In this document: piece after piece, positions 1-7,123 of the stretch
Numbering within the stretch: position 1 is the first letter of the stretch
Layout: each line of letters opens with the position of its first letter
Source of the DNA: Promethearchaeota archaeon
GTDB lineage: Archaea > Asgardarchaeota > Lokiarchaeia > Sigynarchaeales > SOKP01
Length of the DNA: 12,558 nt
Reading direction: 5' to 3'
Assembly: GCA_019057975.1 (NCBI GenBank)
Contig: JAHLWJ010000123.1
Location: forward strand, 1 to 12,558
Position numbers and translations under genes: made by a program
The notes under the pieces: model-generated
Seen by the model: the letters and a program-made list of their open reading frames with translations, nothing else
What the model was told of the DNA's origin: nothing
Database searches by the model: none

Positions 1-58
1 GAATGGGAAAATAATGGGCCTTGAAAAAACAACTTAGATTTAAAGAACTATTAAAATA

Positions 59-1498
59 TTACATCCTTGAAATGATTAACCTTATAAGTTCAGCTGTAGC
101 TTCACAATAGACTCTTGCTAAAGACTCTCTTTTTGCCTCACTGATAACTCTGATAATTGGTTCTGTGTTCGAAGGATGAATTAAAATAAACCATTCTTTG
201 CCTTTACCAAATCGGAGATCAAGATCAATTTGATTTACTTCTTCTCCCTCTTCACTTAACTCTATTTTTACTAGTTCAATAATCAAATTAATATCATTAT
301 TTTTAATATTAATTTTTTCTCTATTTGAATAAAATCTAGGGAGATTAGAAACCAAATCTGAGATTTTTCTTTCAGTACTTACCATAATTTCTATAATCTT
401 AGCAGCTGCAAAAATTCCATCTCGAGTATTGTTGAAATAAGGGAAAATAAAACCTCCACATGAACCCTCTCCACCAAAAACTAAGCGCTTTCTAGATTTT
501 GTAGCCTCTTTTACAATCAAAGAATCTATTTTATCTGTTAAAAATCTCTCTCCTACAGGAGTTCTAATTACTTGAGCATTATATTTTTCAGCGATCGCTT
601 CAAACCTTAAAGAAGAAGCTAAATTTGTAACAATGATTATTTCTATATCTGGATCAAGGTTATTCTTTAAATAATATTCAGTAATCAGAGCCAACCCAAT
701 GTCTTCAGGATAACAAACACCATTTTCACCAATTATAGCTAATCTATCTGCATCAGAATCATGGGCAAACCCTATATCATATTTACCCTGCCATACTTCC
801 ATTCTCAAATCTCTAAGATTCTTCTCTATAGGTTCAATTTCTCTAGGAAATTTATTATTAACTAGCAAATTGTTATTAAGTAATTTTACCTCACATCCCA
901 TTCCTTTAAGAATTTGAGGTGTAGCGAATTTTCCCGCTCCTGCTCCAGTATCAACTACTACTCGAAGATTATTTCTTCTTTTGACTCTTTTATAGTCAAT
1001 ATATTTATACAGATCTAGAATATAATCTGGAATTGGATTCAAAGTTTCAATGTGTTCGTGTATCATTGACTTCTCTATCGGATAAGAATCTAGATCAATC
1101 TTGTCTAACTTATTTGATATATACTCTAAATCACATTTATCAAGGAGATTTTTTGTTGAAAGCAGTTTTAAACCATTCCACTCCTGAGGATTATGAGAAC
1201 CAGTAATTATAATGCCTCCTGGTATACCATATTTTTTTTTAGCATAAATAATTACAGGCGAAGGGCAAATTCCAAGATTAATTACCTTAATACCTGTTCC
1301 AATTAACCCCTCGATAACAGCTTTTTCAATCTTATTTCCACTTGGGCGAGTATCTTTACCTATTATAACTTTTTTATCTTTACCATTAAGCCATAAACCA
1401 TAAGCGATTGCGATTTTCTTTATAATATTAAAATTAAAATCTTTGCCAGTAATGCCTCGTATTCCACTCAAAGTAAAGATTAAATTTTCCCTTCCCAT
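59..1498 (-). CDS. Archaeal phosphohexomutase (phosphomannomutase/phosphoglucomutase/phosphoglucosamine mutase family)
   Basis: This cytosolic enzyme of the alpha-D-phosphohexomutase superfamily interconverts hexose 6-phosphates and 1-phosphates to feed sugar-nucleotide synthesis. At 479 aa it is near the usual 450-460. The four signature loops are present in order: the phosphoserine loop TGSHNP (catalytic Ser101), the Mg-binding loop DSDADR (Asp247, Asp249, Asp251), the sugar loop GGEGSCGG (342-349) followed by FIFP and RDG, and the C-terminal phosphate loop HPSNTEPIIR (441-450). The sugar loop is of the archaeal GGE..GG.IFP type but looks one residue longer than the GGEENGG form I know. The choice among glucose, mannose and glucosamine phosphates cannot be read from sequence. 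It lies 27 nt downstream of the ROK kinase on the same strand and is probably co-transcribed. The ATG start has only a weak purine-rich stretch (AAGAGAAA) ahead of it. The family call is firm; the substrate is open. Confidence 0.92.
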   Translation of the reverse strand: MGRENLIFTLSGIRGITGKDFNFNIIKKIAIAYGLWLNGKDKKVIIGKDTRPSGNKIEKAVIEGLIGTGIKVINLGICPSPVIIYAKKKYGIPGGIIITGSHNPQEWNGLKLLSTKNLLDKCDLEYISNKLDKIDLDSYPIEKSMIHEHIETLNPIPDYILDLYKYIDYKRVKRRNNLRVVVDTGAGAGKFATPQILKGMGCEVKLLNNNLLVNNKFPREIEPIEKNLRDLRMEVWQGKYDIGFAHDSDADRLAIIGENGVCYPEDIGLALITEYYLKNNLDPDIEIIIVTNLASSLRFEAIAEKYNAQVIRTPVGERFLTDKIDSLIVKEATKSRKRLVFGGEGSCGGFIFPYFNNTRDGIFAAAKIIEIMVSTERKISDLVSNLPRFYSNREKINIKNNDINLIIELVKIELSEEGEEVNQIDLDLRFGKGKEWFILIHPSNTEPIIRVISEAKRESLARVYCEATAELIRLIISRM

Positions 1499-1525
1499 TT
1501 GTTTCTCTTAATTTTTAATTTATTC

Positions 1526-2548
1526 TTAAGTGACTACCTGGTTTTTCTCAATTTTGTATTTTACAAGTGTTAGTGCTCCTCTTAAACCAATTTCATCCTC
1601 GTATTTTGTTAATTTAATTTTTGGAGGATGATTTATTGTAAATTTAAGAGAATCTTTTTCAAATTGTTCAATTAATTGAGGAATTATCTGATCCTTATCT
1701 TTCATCATTGCTCCCCCAAAGTAAATTGATGAACAATCATAATAATTATTTACTAATCCTACTCCTACTTTTGTATAAAAAACACAATCATCAACTATTT
1801 TATTTGACAAGTTATCCCCTTCTCTTGCTGCTCGGAAGATTTCTTTAGCAGTAATTTTAGATATATCATTCTCTACTATTCCCAATAATATTTCCGCATT
1901 ATATTTCCCTTCATTTAATGCATCTATGGTTCTTGATTGTACACCTGTTCCAGAACTATATGCTTCCCAACACCCATATGTCCCACAATTACATTTAACG
2001 GTACTCTTTGGCTCAACTAGTCCGTGACCTATTTCCGCTGCGTTACCTTCTTTTCCTAATAATAAATGCCCATTGCAAATAACGCCACCACCTATTCCTG
2101 TTGAAATTGTAATATATACTAAATTATCCTTTTCCCCCTCATCTGCTTCGAAATAATGCACACCTAACACAGCACCAATGCAGTCATTTATAAAATATAA
2201 TGGTATTCCAGGAAACCTTTCTACTATTGGTTCTTTTAAAGGAATTACTCTAAATCCAAGATTTGCATTATTAAAAACTATTCCTGTATCTATATTTAAG
2301 GGACCAGCTGAAGCTATACCTATTCCAATAAGTTGCTCCTCCCTTACTTGATTTTCCTTTAATAATTCTGATAAAATTTCACAAATAGAATTACCAATTG
2401 AAAACTTAGTTTCTTTTAACGTTCGAGATTTTTCTTTCTTGATATTCTCTTCATTTAGATCTCTTGTACATATAGCAACTCGAATCCATGTACCCCCGAT
2501 ATCAACTCCAGCAATATATTCCTCTATTATTTCCCTCACCAAATACAA
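1526..2548 (-). CDS. ROK-family sugar kinase (glucokinase-like)
   Basis: This is an ATP-dependent cytosolic hexose kinase of the ROK family (340 aa, normal for the single-domain kinases that lack the helix-turn-helix of ROK repressors). Visible motifs are the phosphate-binding DIGGTWIR (Asp16), the sugar-binding and catalytic Asn121-Asp122 in INDCIGAVLG, the ISTGIGGG adenosine loop (148-155), EIGHG with zinc-ligand His175, and the ROK zinc motif CNCGTYGC (Cys186, Cys188, Cys193) followed by Glu195. An intact zinc site and catalytic Asp argue for an active kinase. Glucose, ManNAc and GlcNAc are all possible substrates. The phosphohexomutase just downstream suggests the product continues to a hexose 1-phosphate. 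The start is uncertain: TTG at codon 1, TTG at codon 3 and GTG at codon 4 are all available with no good ribosome site. The GTG (2537-2539) would bring the DIGGT motif closer to the N-terminus, as is usual. Confidence 0.9.
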   Translation of the reverse strand: MYLVREIIEEYIAGVDIGGTWIRVAICTRDLNEENIKKEKSRTLKETKFSIGNSICEILSELLKENQVREEQLIGIGIASAGPLNIDTGIVFNNANLGFRVIPLKEPIVERFPGIPLYFINDCIGAVLGVHYFEADEGEKDNLVYITISTGIGGGVICNGHLLLGKEGNAAEIGHGLVEPKSTVKCNCGTYGCWEAYSSGTGVQSRTIDALNEGKYNAEILLGIVENDISKITAKEIFRAAREGDNLSNKIVDDCVFYTKVGVGLVNNYYDCSSIYFGGAMMKDKDQIIPQLIEQFEKDSLKFTINHPPKIKLTKYEDEIGLRGALTLVKYKIEKNQVVT

Positions 2549-2622
2549 ATTAAAAATAATTAATGAATTAATCTTGAATAATAAAATTTCATTAAAGCAA
2601 TATTAAAATATTTGTAAATTAT

Positions 2623-3420
2623 TTAATAGAAATTGATTTGAACATCCTTATCATGGACAATTTCTTCAATATAATTAACTATTTCACTTTTTCTTTTGTC
2701 ATCTATTGCATATACAAAATATTCTGCAGGAATTCTCGCTATTGAATAAATTTGTACAATATTTGGTTTGATTTGTTTTATCGCAAGTCCCAACTTATCT
2801 AGGTTCTTTAAATTATTATTTGATATAAAATCATCTTTATATGAATTAAAAAATAAGGTTTGAATAGCTAGTTCATGGTTTTTAGGCATTTCATGTCGTA
2901 ATTTCACGAGTGAATCTATAACAGTTTCTATATCTGGTGAATTAATATGAGGACGATTTGATCTTTTGAAATCTTCATTAGTAGCCACATCCAATTTAGC
3001 CAATACAAACTCAAATTGTTTAACTCTCTCTCTAATTTCATCGAAATGGAGCGTACTAGAATTAGTAAAAAGAGTGAGTTTAGGTTTTTGTTTGGTCCAA
3101 TTTAGTTTTTTCCTTACATCTATGGCTATTTTTAGGAAATCCAATAGGTTTTCATTTAGAGTTGGCTCACCATTGTAACCAAAGGTAATTGAATCCAGAT
3201 GAGGGACATGAGTTAAGATTGAAATTAGTTCTTTTCTAAAACTAGCAGAAGGAGGTAATTTGACTCTAAAATCAGGAGATACTAAATTATCCTCGTCAGT
3301 AATACCGATTTCGCAATAAACACAATTAAAAGTGCATAATTTATAACTAGGTAATACGTTTATTCCTAAGGATAGACCTAACCGTCTTGATCGAAATGGA
3401 CCGTATGTGTACTGACGCAT
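2623..3420 (-). CDS. Radical SAM protein (COG0731-like Fe-S oxidoreductase)
   Basis: This 265-aa protein has the radical SAM cluster motif CxxxCxxC at Cys29, Cys33 and Cys36, so it should bind a [4Fe-4S] cluster that cleaves S-adenosylmethionine. It is preceded by YGPFRSRRLG..LGIN, the N-terminal block I associate with the short radical SAM proteins of COG0731. The SAM-binding GEPT motif follows at 84-87. It lacks the flavodoxin and other extra domains and the length of the wyosine enzyme TYW1, so I do not call it that. The substrate is unknown for this subfamily. The only ATG that keeps the conserved N-terminus was used; no ribosome-binding site stands out. It sits 74 nt upstream of the ROK kinase on the same strand and could be the first gene of a three-gene unit, though no functional link to sugar phosphates is evident. 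Confidence 0.85.
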   Translation of the reverse strand: MRQYTYGPFRSRRLGLSLGINVLPSYKLCTFNCVYCEIGITDEDNLVSPDFRVKLPPSASFRKELISILTHVPHLDSITFGYNGEPTLNENLLDFLKIAIDVRKKLNWTKQKPKLTLFTNSSTLHFDEIRERVKQFEFVLAKLDVATNEDFKRSNRPHINSPDIETVIDSLVKLRHEMPKNHELAIQTLFFNSYKDDFISNNNLKNLDKLGLAIKQIKPNIVQIYSIARIPAEYFVYAIDDKRKSEIVNYIEEIVHDKDVQINFY

Positions 3421-3581
3421 TCTTAAAATTTTATAAATGGTTAATTTTTTTTCTTTTCATGCAAATTATTTTGAAATTGAGAATTATAATTTAAAAATCA
3501 TATTCTGTATCTATTCTCTGCAATAATTAAAAGGTTAGATTAAGAATTAACTTTATTAATTAATAGTAGCAGATAAATATT
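3421..3581. other. Intergenic spacer upstream of the radical SAM gene
   Basis: This AT-rich spacer separates the minus-strand small ORF/hydrolase unit from the radical SAM gene and should contain that gene's promoter. On the minus strand there is a TTTATAAAA box at 3429-3437, but it is only about 10-17 nt before the ATG, too close for an archaeal TATA box serving this start. An A-rich GAAAA stretch around 3444-3457 is a weaker alternative. I see no RNA gene, repeat or convincing hairpin here. Confidence 0.4.
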
Positions 3582-3746
3582 TTAAAATCCATATACATCT
3601 ATTATCTCTTGCAGGGACATTACATCAAATAATGCTTTAAAATAGTTTTTAAAAGATCTTTCGAATAAATAATCTCCAAGATTATAATGTTGTTTATACT
3701 TACTTATGTATTTATATAATATTTTTAAATTTAAACAAAATTTCAA
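3582..3746 (-). CDS. Possible small ORF (54 aa) coupled to the hydrolase gene
   Basis: This open frame starts at a TTG (3744-3746) that overlaps the hydrolase stop codon in a TTGA arrangement, the pattern of translational coupling. It runs 54 codons to a TAA. The predicted peptide is Lys/Tyr/Phe-rich and could form amphipathic helices (for example KNYFKALFDVMSLQEIIDVY near the C-terminus). It has no signal peptide, no membrane segment and one Cys, and I recognise no family. In DNA this AT-rich a frame of this length can arise by chance, and TTG is a weak start, so it is a candidate only. In its favour are the overlap position and the protein-like composition. It could also be a non-coding 3' region. 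Confidence 0.3.
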   Translation of the reverse strand: MKFCLNLKILYKYISKYKQHYNLGDYLFERSFKNYFKALFDVMSLQEIIDVYGF

Positions 3747-4478
3747 AAATAATTATTAATATAATTTTCTATTGCTTCATTTAATTTCTTAGGTTGTTCT
3801 ATCATAGCTAAATGCCCTGCATTCTCAATAATTACTAGCTCAGAATTTCTTATCTTTTTGTGAAAAAATTCGGAATACTTTACAGGAGTCATAATATCTT
3901 CTTTACCAACTAAAATTAAGCAAGGAATATTGATTAAGGCAGTCTTATCAAGTGTATCAAATCCATCACAAATCTTAAAATCATTAAATATTACTTCTGG
4001 ATCTGTTTTTAGAAATTCATTTTTAAGATTATCATCCATACTCTCTATAAACCTTGGAAAGTTATTTTTCACCATTTTTAGAATTGATGGTAAAACTCGC
4101 AATCTCCCCCCAGTTCCAATTAAAAATAATGCGGCGACTTCACTTGGATATTTAAAATAGTAAGATTGTATCACTGCTCCGCCTAATGAATGACCACCCA
4201 GGATTATATCTTTTAAATCTAATTGTTCAATGAATTTCCTAAGAACATCTACGTATAATTCAAGAGAGAGTTCTGAAAACTCATCGGACTTATTATGAGA
4301 AGGTAAATCAATAGAGTATACATTATACTTTATATTTAACTTAAATTGATCATTCCAAATGTCTGAATTTCCACCTGATCCATGAATGAATATAAGAGCA
4401 CGTTGAGAATTATTATTTTTGACTTGATAATAAATCTTTTTTCCAGAATATTCAAAATTCGGAATAGTCTTTCACCAT
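3743..4478 (-). CDS. Alpha/beta-fold hydrolase with a frame break at its start
   Basis: This is a cytosolic serine hydrolase of the alpha/beta fold (esterase/lactonase-like); the substrate is unknown. Reading the minus strand from ATG 4476-4478, the frame hits a TGA after 8 codons (MVKDYSEF). The frame one base over is open without interruption to the TGA at 3743. Removing one A from the AAAG at 4469-4472 gives a normal 244-aa protein starting MVKTIPNFEYSGKKIYY. In that numbering the oxyanion HGSGGN is at 32-37, the nucleophile elbow GHSLGG has Ser97, the acid is Asp194 (GKEDIMTP) and the base is His222 (AGHLAMIEQP), so the triad is complete. The GTG at 4172-4174 lies past the nucleophile and cannot be the true start. 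Either there is a one-base insertion (mutation or sequencing error) or translation begins at an in-frame AUU (4463-4465) behind a GGTGA ribosome site at 4472-4476. The intact remainder argues against an old pseudogene. Confidence 0.75.
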
Positions 4479-4529
4479 TAAAAATGATTCTTTATATCTA
4501 ATAAAATTAGATTCTAAATTAGGTTTTTG

Positions 4530-4536
4530 AAAAAAA
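4530..4536 (-). terminator. Oligo-T stretch after the ABC transporter operon
   Basis: On the minus strand a run of seven T lies about 40 nt past the stop of the second ABC gene, before the hydrolase gene. Archaeal termination commonly uses oligo-T tracts without a strong hairpin, so this is a plausible end for the PadR-ABC transcript. In such AT-rich DNA it could be coincidental. Confidence 0.3.
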
Positions 4537-4574
4537 TTTTGGATACGTATTTGAAAATGAGCAGTATTAATAAC

Positions 4575-7112
4575 TTAATTGTCTACGCCAATATCTCTGT
4601 GCTGCATATCAAGCAGCCGTTTGTATTTTCCATTTAATGCTAACAAACTTTCATGACTTCCTTGTTCTACTATACCTTTCTTATTAGAATCCAGAACTAT
4701 TATGAGATTTGCATTTTTTATCGTCGAAAGGCGATGAGCTATAATAATTGTGGTTCTTCCTTCACGTGCTTTGTTTAAAGCATCTTGAATCAGCGTTTCG
4801 GTATAAGGGTCAACCGATGAAGTAGCTTCATCCAATATTAAGATTTTAGGATCAGTAATCAATGCCCGAGCAAAAGCAATCAATTGTCTCTGACCAATTG
4901 AGATATTAGATGCATTTTCTTTTAACTTTGTATCATATTTCTTATGAAGAGTTTCTATAAAATTGTGCAATCCTAAGAATTTTGACACTTCTATCATCTT
5001 TTCTTCTTCTGCCTTAGTTGGGTTCTCAAAGGCATAGAGAAGATTATCTTTTATAGAACCTGTAAAGAGAAAGGCGTCTTGAGGAACTATCCCAATAAAA
5101 TCTCTTAAATCCTTCTTACGAACATTTTTTATATCAATACCATCAATAAGTATATTTCCGTTATTTGTATCATAAAACCGAGCAATTAATTTAATTAATG
5201 TTGTCTTACCAGCACCAGTCTCCCCTACAATGGCCACTGTTATCCCTGCGGGTATAGTAAAGGAAAGATCTTTTAGAACATAACCTTTGGATTGCTTATG
5301 TTGGATTAGTGTTTTCTGTTCTATTATCGCATCTTTAACTATCTTTGGAATATCCTCATACACTTCTGGAGGAATTGTTATAGTTGCAAGCATTTGAAGT
5401 ATAGACTGAGGTGTCATCTGACTCATCCCACCACCCATCATCCCTCCTACCTCTCCACCCATCCCACTGCTTTGTTGTATACCTGTTTTAGAACCAAGGG
5501 ATCTTTCTAAAAACTTAACCATCATGGATATAGCCTCTGGGGGGATCATACTCTCAAAAGAAAATGATGGTTTTTCAAGTCCCTCTTTCATTGGTTGACC
5601 ATCTTCGCTTCTAGGTTCTTTTTGAAAGGAAGTTTTAAATTCAGGATGTATATTAGCATATTCAGTATTAGGTACAGCATATTTAAGCTCTCCAAGGAAG
5701 GTGTCAATTTTATCTGGAATTTCTTCTGGTTTTGAGCCCATTAAGCCCATCATTAGTTTTCGGGTCAAATCTGGCGGCATTTGCATCATGTTCTTCATAA
5801 TAAATGAGGAATACGGTTCAGGAAAGGTTTTTATAAATTCGATAGCTCGTTTCATCATCGGATGTTGTTCCATGCTTGCATGACCGGGCATCATTGGTTT
5901 ATTTGATTCCTCACTTTTGACAGTTTCATTGTTTAAAATATACCCGAAACTCGCGTTTTCAAATTCTACCGTGCCTTTTACCTCATTAAGTTCCGATGGA
6001 TTTTCATTATCAGGAATTTCGACTTTGTCTTCTAATAAAGAATAGATACGATCGCTAGCTGCCATTGAGGAATTTATAACTTGCTGAATTTGCATTAACA
6101 TCATAAAAGGTCGGAAGAATTGACCTAAAATTCCAATATATGCACTTAATACTCCTACTGAAACAATTTTACCGAAAATTGAAACATTACCCATGTATGA
6201 AAAACCTCCGGCTAATAAAATACACGCAGTTAGGGCTGTAGTTATTAGGTTTATAAGGGGAAATATTGTTGCCATATATCTCCGTATTCTCATCATTGCG
6301 TTATAGTTAGCTTTATTTGCTCTATCAAATTCCGAAGAAGCTTTTTTTTCTTGGCCATAAGCTTGGACTACTTTTGCACCAGCAATATTTTCTTGTATAG
6401 ATGATGTAACTTTTCCAATTGTCTTCCTGGATTCTTTAAATAATCCAATCGCCATTTTCCTGAAAACCCCAGTTAGAATGAGAAATATGGGGAAAACTGG
6501 TAAGCTAATTAAAGCTAAAAATGGGTTAAGTATAAACATGATGAATATTGTAAGAGCAATTGAAACAAAACTAGTAATTATCCCCACAAATTGACCTCCT
6601 ACTAATTGGTTAAGTAAAGTAACATCATTAGTGGTTATGGACATAATATCCCCTGAGGATCTTTGGTCAAAATAAGTTATGGACATGTCTTGTAGTTTAT
6701 AGAAAAGATCATTTCTTATATCAAAAGTTATTCTTTGAGACATCTTTCCCATACCATAGCTGGAGTAGTAGGTTGTAATAGCCATAAATAATAGTAAAGA
6801 AAAATATGTGACACTCAGTATTAAAATAAATGGAATATTTTTACCAATGATTCCTTTATCAATAATGCTAGATGTAATCAGTGGTGTAATTGCTGTTATC
6901 AATGTACCAATTAGTAAGAAGATAAGATAAATAGAAAATTTCCCTCGAAATGGTTTTAAATAGGAAAATAACCATCTCCATAATGTGCTTCTCGAGTGCT
7001 GTAATTCTGATGCTTCAAAATCCATCATAAACTTATGATGAGATCCGGCACTAGGTTGGATAATTTCTTGTTGTTCTTCCTCTTCATTTTCTTGTTTATT
7101 ATTGTTTTCCAT
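4575..7112 (-). CDS. ABC exporter half-transporter with a Met-rich insertion in the nucleotide-binding domain
   Basis: This half-transporter (membrane domain fused to ATPase) is the catalytically competent half of a heterodimeric multidrug/lipid-type ABC exporter in the cytoplasmic membrane. It is 845 aa, against roughly 580-620 usual. An acidic N-terminal tail of about 45 residues precedes six membrane segments (about 58-80, 95-115, 170-195, 198-220, 285-305, 315-340). The ATPase part has an A-loop Tyr391, Walker A GETGAGKT (630-637), Q-loop Gln678, a degenerate signature SISIGQ-like loop (I737-S-I-G-Q741 in place of LSGGQ), Walker B ILILDE with Asp761 and catalytic Glu762, and switch His793. 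Between the A-loop and Walker A an extra segment of about 215 residues (roughly 394-608) is inserted. Translation is coupled to the gene upstream: an 11-nt gap holds a GGGGG ribosome site 6 nt before the ATG. The transported substrate is unknown. Confidence 0.93.
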   Translation of the reverse strand: MENNNKQENEEEEQQEIIQPSAGSHHKFMMDFEASELQHSRSTLWRWLFSYLKPFRGKFSIYLIFLLIGTLITAITPLITSSIIDKGIIGKNIPFILILSVTYFSLLLFMAITTYYSSYGMGKMSQRITFDIRNDLFYKLQDMSITYFDQRSSGDIMSITTNDVTLLNQLVGGQFVGIITSFVSIALTIFIMFILNPFLALISLPVFPIFLILTGVFRKMAIGLFKESRKTIGKVTSSIQENIAGAKVVQAYGQEKKASSEFDRANKANYNAMMRIRRYMATIFPLINLITTALTACILLAGGFSYMGNVSIFGKIVSVGVLSAYIGILGQFFRPFMMLMQIQQVINSSMAASDRIYSLLEDKVEIPDNENPSELNEVKGTVEFENASFGYILNNETVKSEESNKPMMPGHASMEQHPMMKRAIEFIKTFPEPYSSFIMKNMMQMPPDLTRKLMMGLMGSKPEEIPDKIDTFLGELKYAVPNTEYANIHPEFKTSFQKEPRSEDGQPMKEGLEKPSFSFESMIPPEAISMMVKFLERSLGSKTGIQQSSGMGGEVGGMMGGGMSQMTPQSILQMLATITIPPEVYEDIPKIVKDAIIEQKTLIQHKQSKGYVLKDLSFTIPAGITVAIVGETGAGKTTLIKLIARFYDTNNGNILIDGIDIKNVRKKDLRDFIGIVPQDAFLFTGSIKDNLLYAFENPTKAEEEKMIEVSKFLGLHNFIETLHKKYDTKLKENASNISIGQRQLIAFARALITDPKILILDEATSSVDPYTETLIQDALNKAREGRTTIIIAHRLSTIKNANLIIVLDSNKKGIVEQGSHESLLALNGKYKRLLDMQHRDIGVDN
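5285..5939 (-). other. Inserted Met-rich domain within the ABC nucleotide-binding domain
   Basis: This stretch encodes about residues 392-610 of the second half-transporter and replaces the 5-6 residues that join the A-loop to the first strand before Walker A in the partner protein (FGYTPDHRILKNVSF). It holds about 22 Met, some paired with His (MMPGHASMEQHPMM near 407-420) and a Gly/Met tract at 549-566 (5415-5468). Three segments begin with PPD or PPE and continue as predicted amphipathic helices (446, 524 and 581), suggesting a degenerate internal repeat. It contains no Cys and no membrane segment. I recognise no named domain. The frame is continuous with both flanks, so it is an in-frame insertion. 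Confidence 0.8.
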
Positions 7113-7123
7113 TTTTTTCCCCC

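Noticed and set aside
1..58. Start of another gene at the left edge
   Set aside because: The 58 nt left of the phosphohexomutase stop show no frame that can be supported, and no repeat or hairpin.
2623..3420. The radical SAM protein as wyosine synthase TYW1
   Set aside because: It is too short and its N-terminal YGPFRSRRLG block and Cys spacing match the short COG0731-type proteins instead.
3429..3437. TTTATAAAA as TATA box of the radical SAM gene
   Set aside because: It is about 10-17 nt from the ATG; archaeal transcription would then start inside the coding region.
3743..4174. GTG at 4172-4174 as the start of a 143-aa hydrolase
   Set aside because: It lies just after the nucleophile elbow GHSLGG, and the coding frame with the oxyanion loop continues about 100 residues upstream, so it is an internal Val codon.
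5701..5883. Plus-strand ORFs inside the ABC, radical SAM, hydrolase and PadR genes, and minus-strand ORFs inside the DUF362 gene
   Set aside because: All lie opposite well-supported genes, lack ribosome sites or promoters, and have no recognisable protein features.
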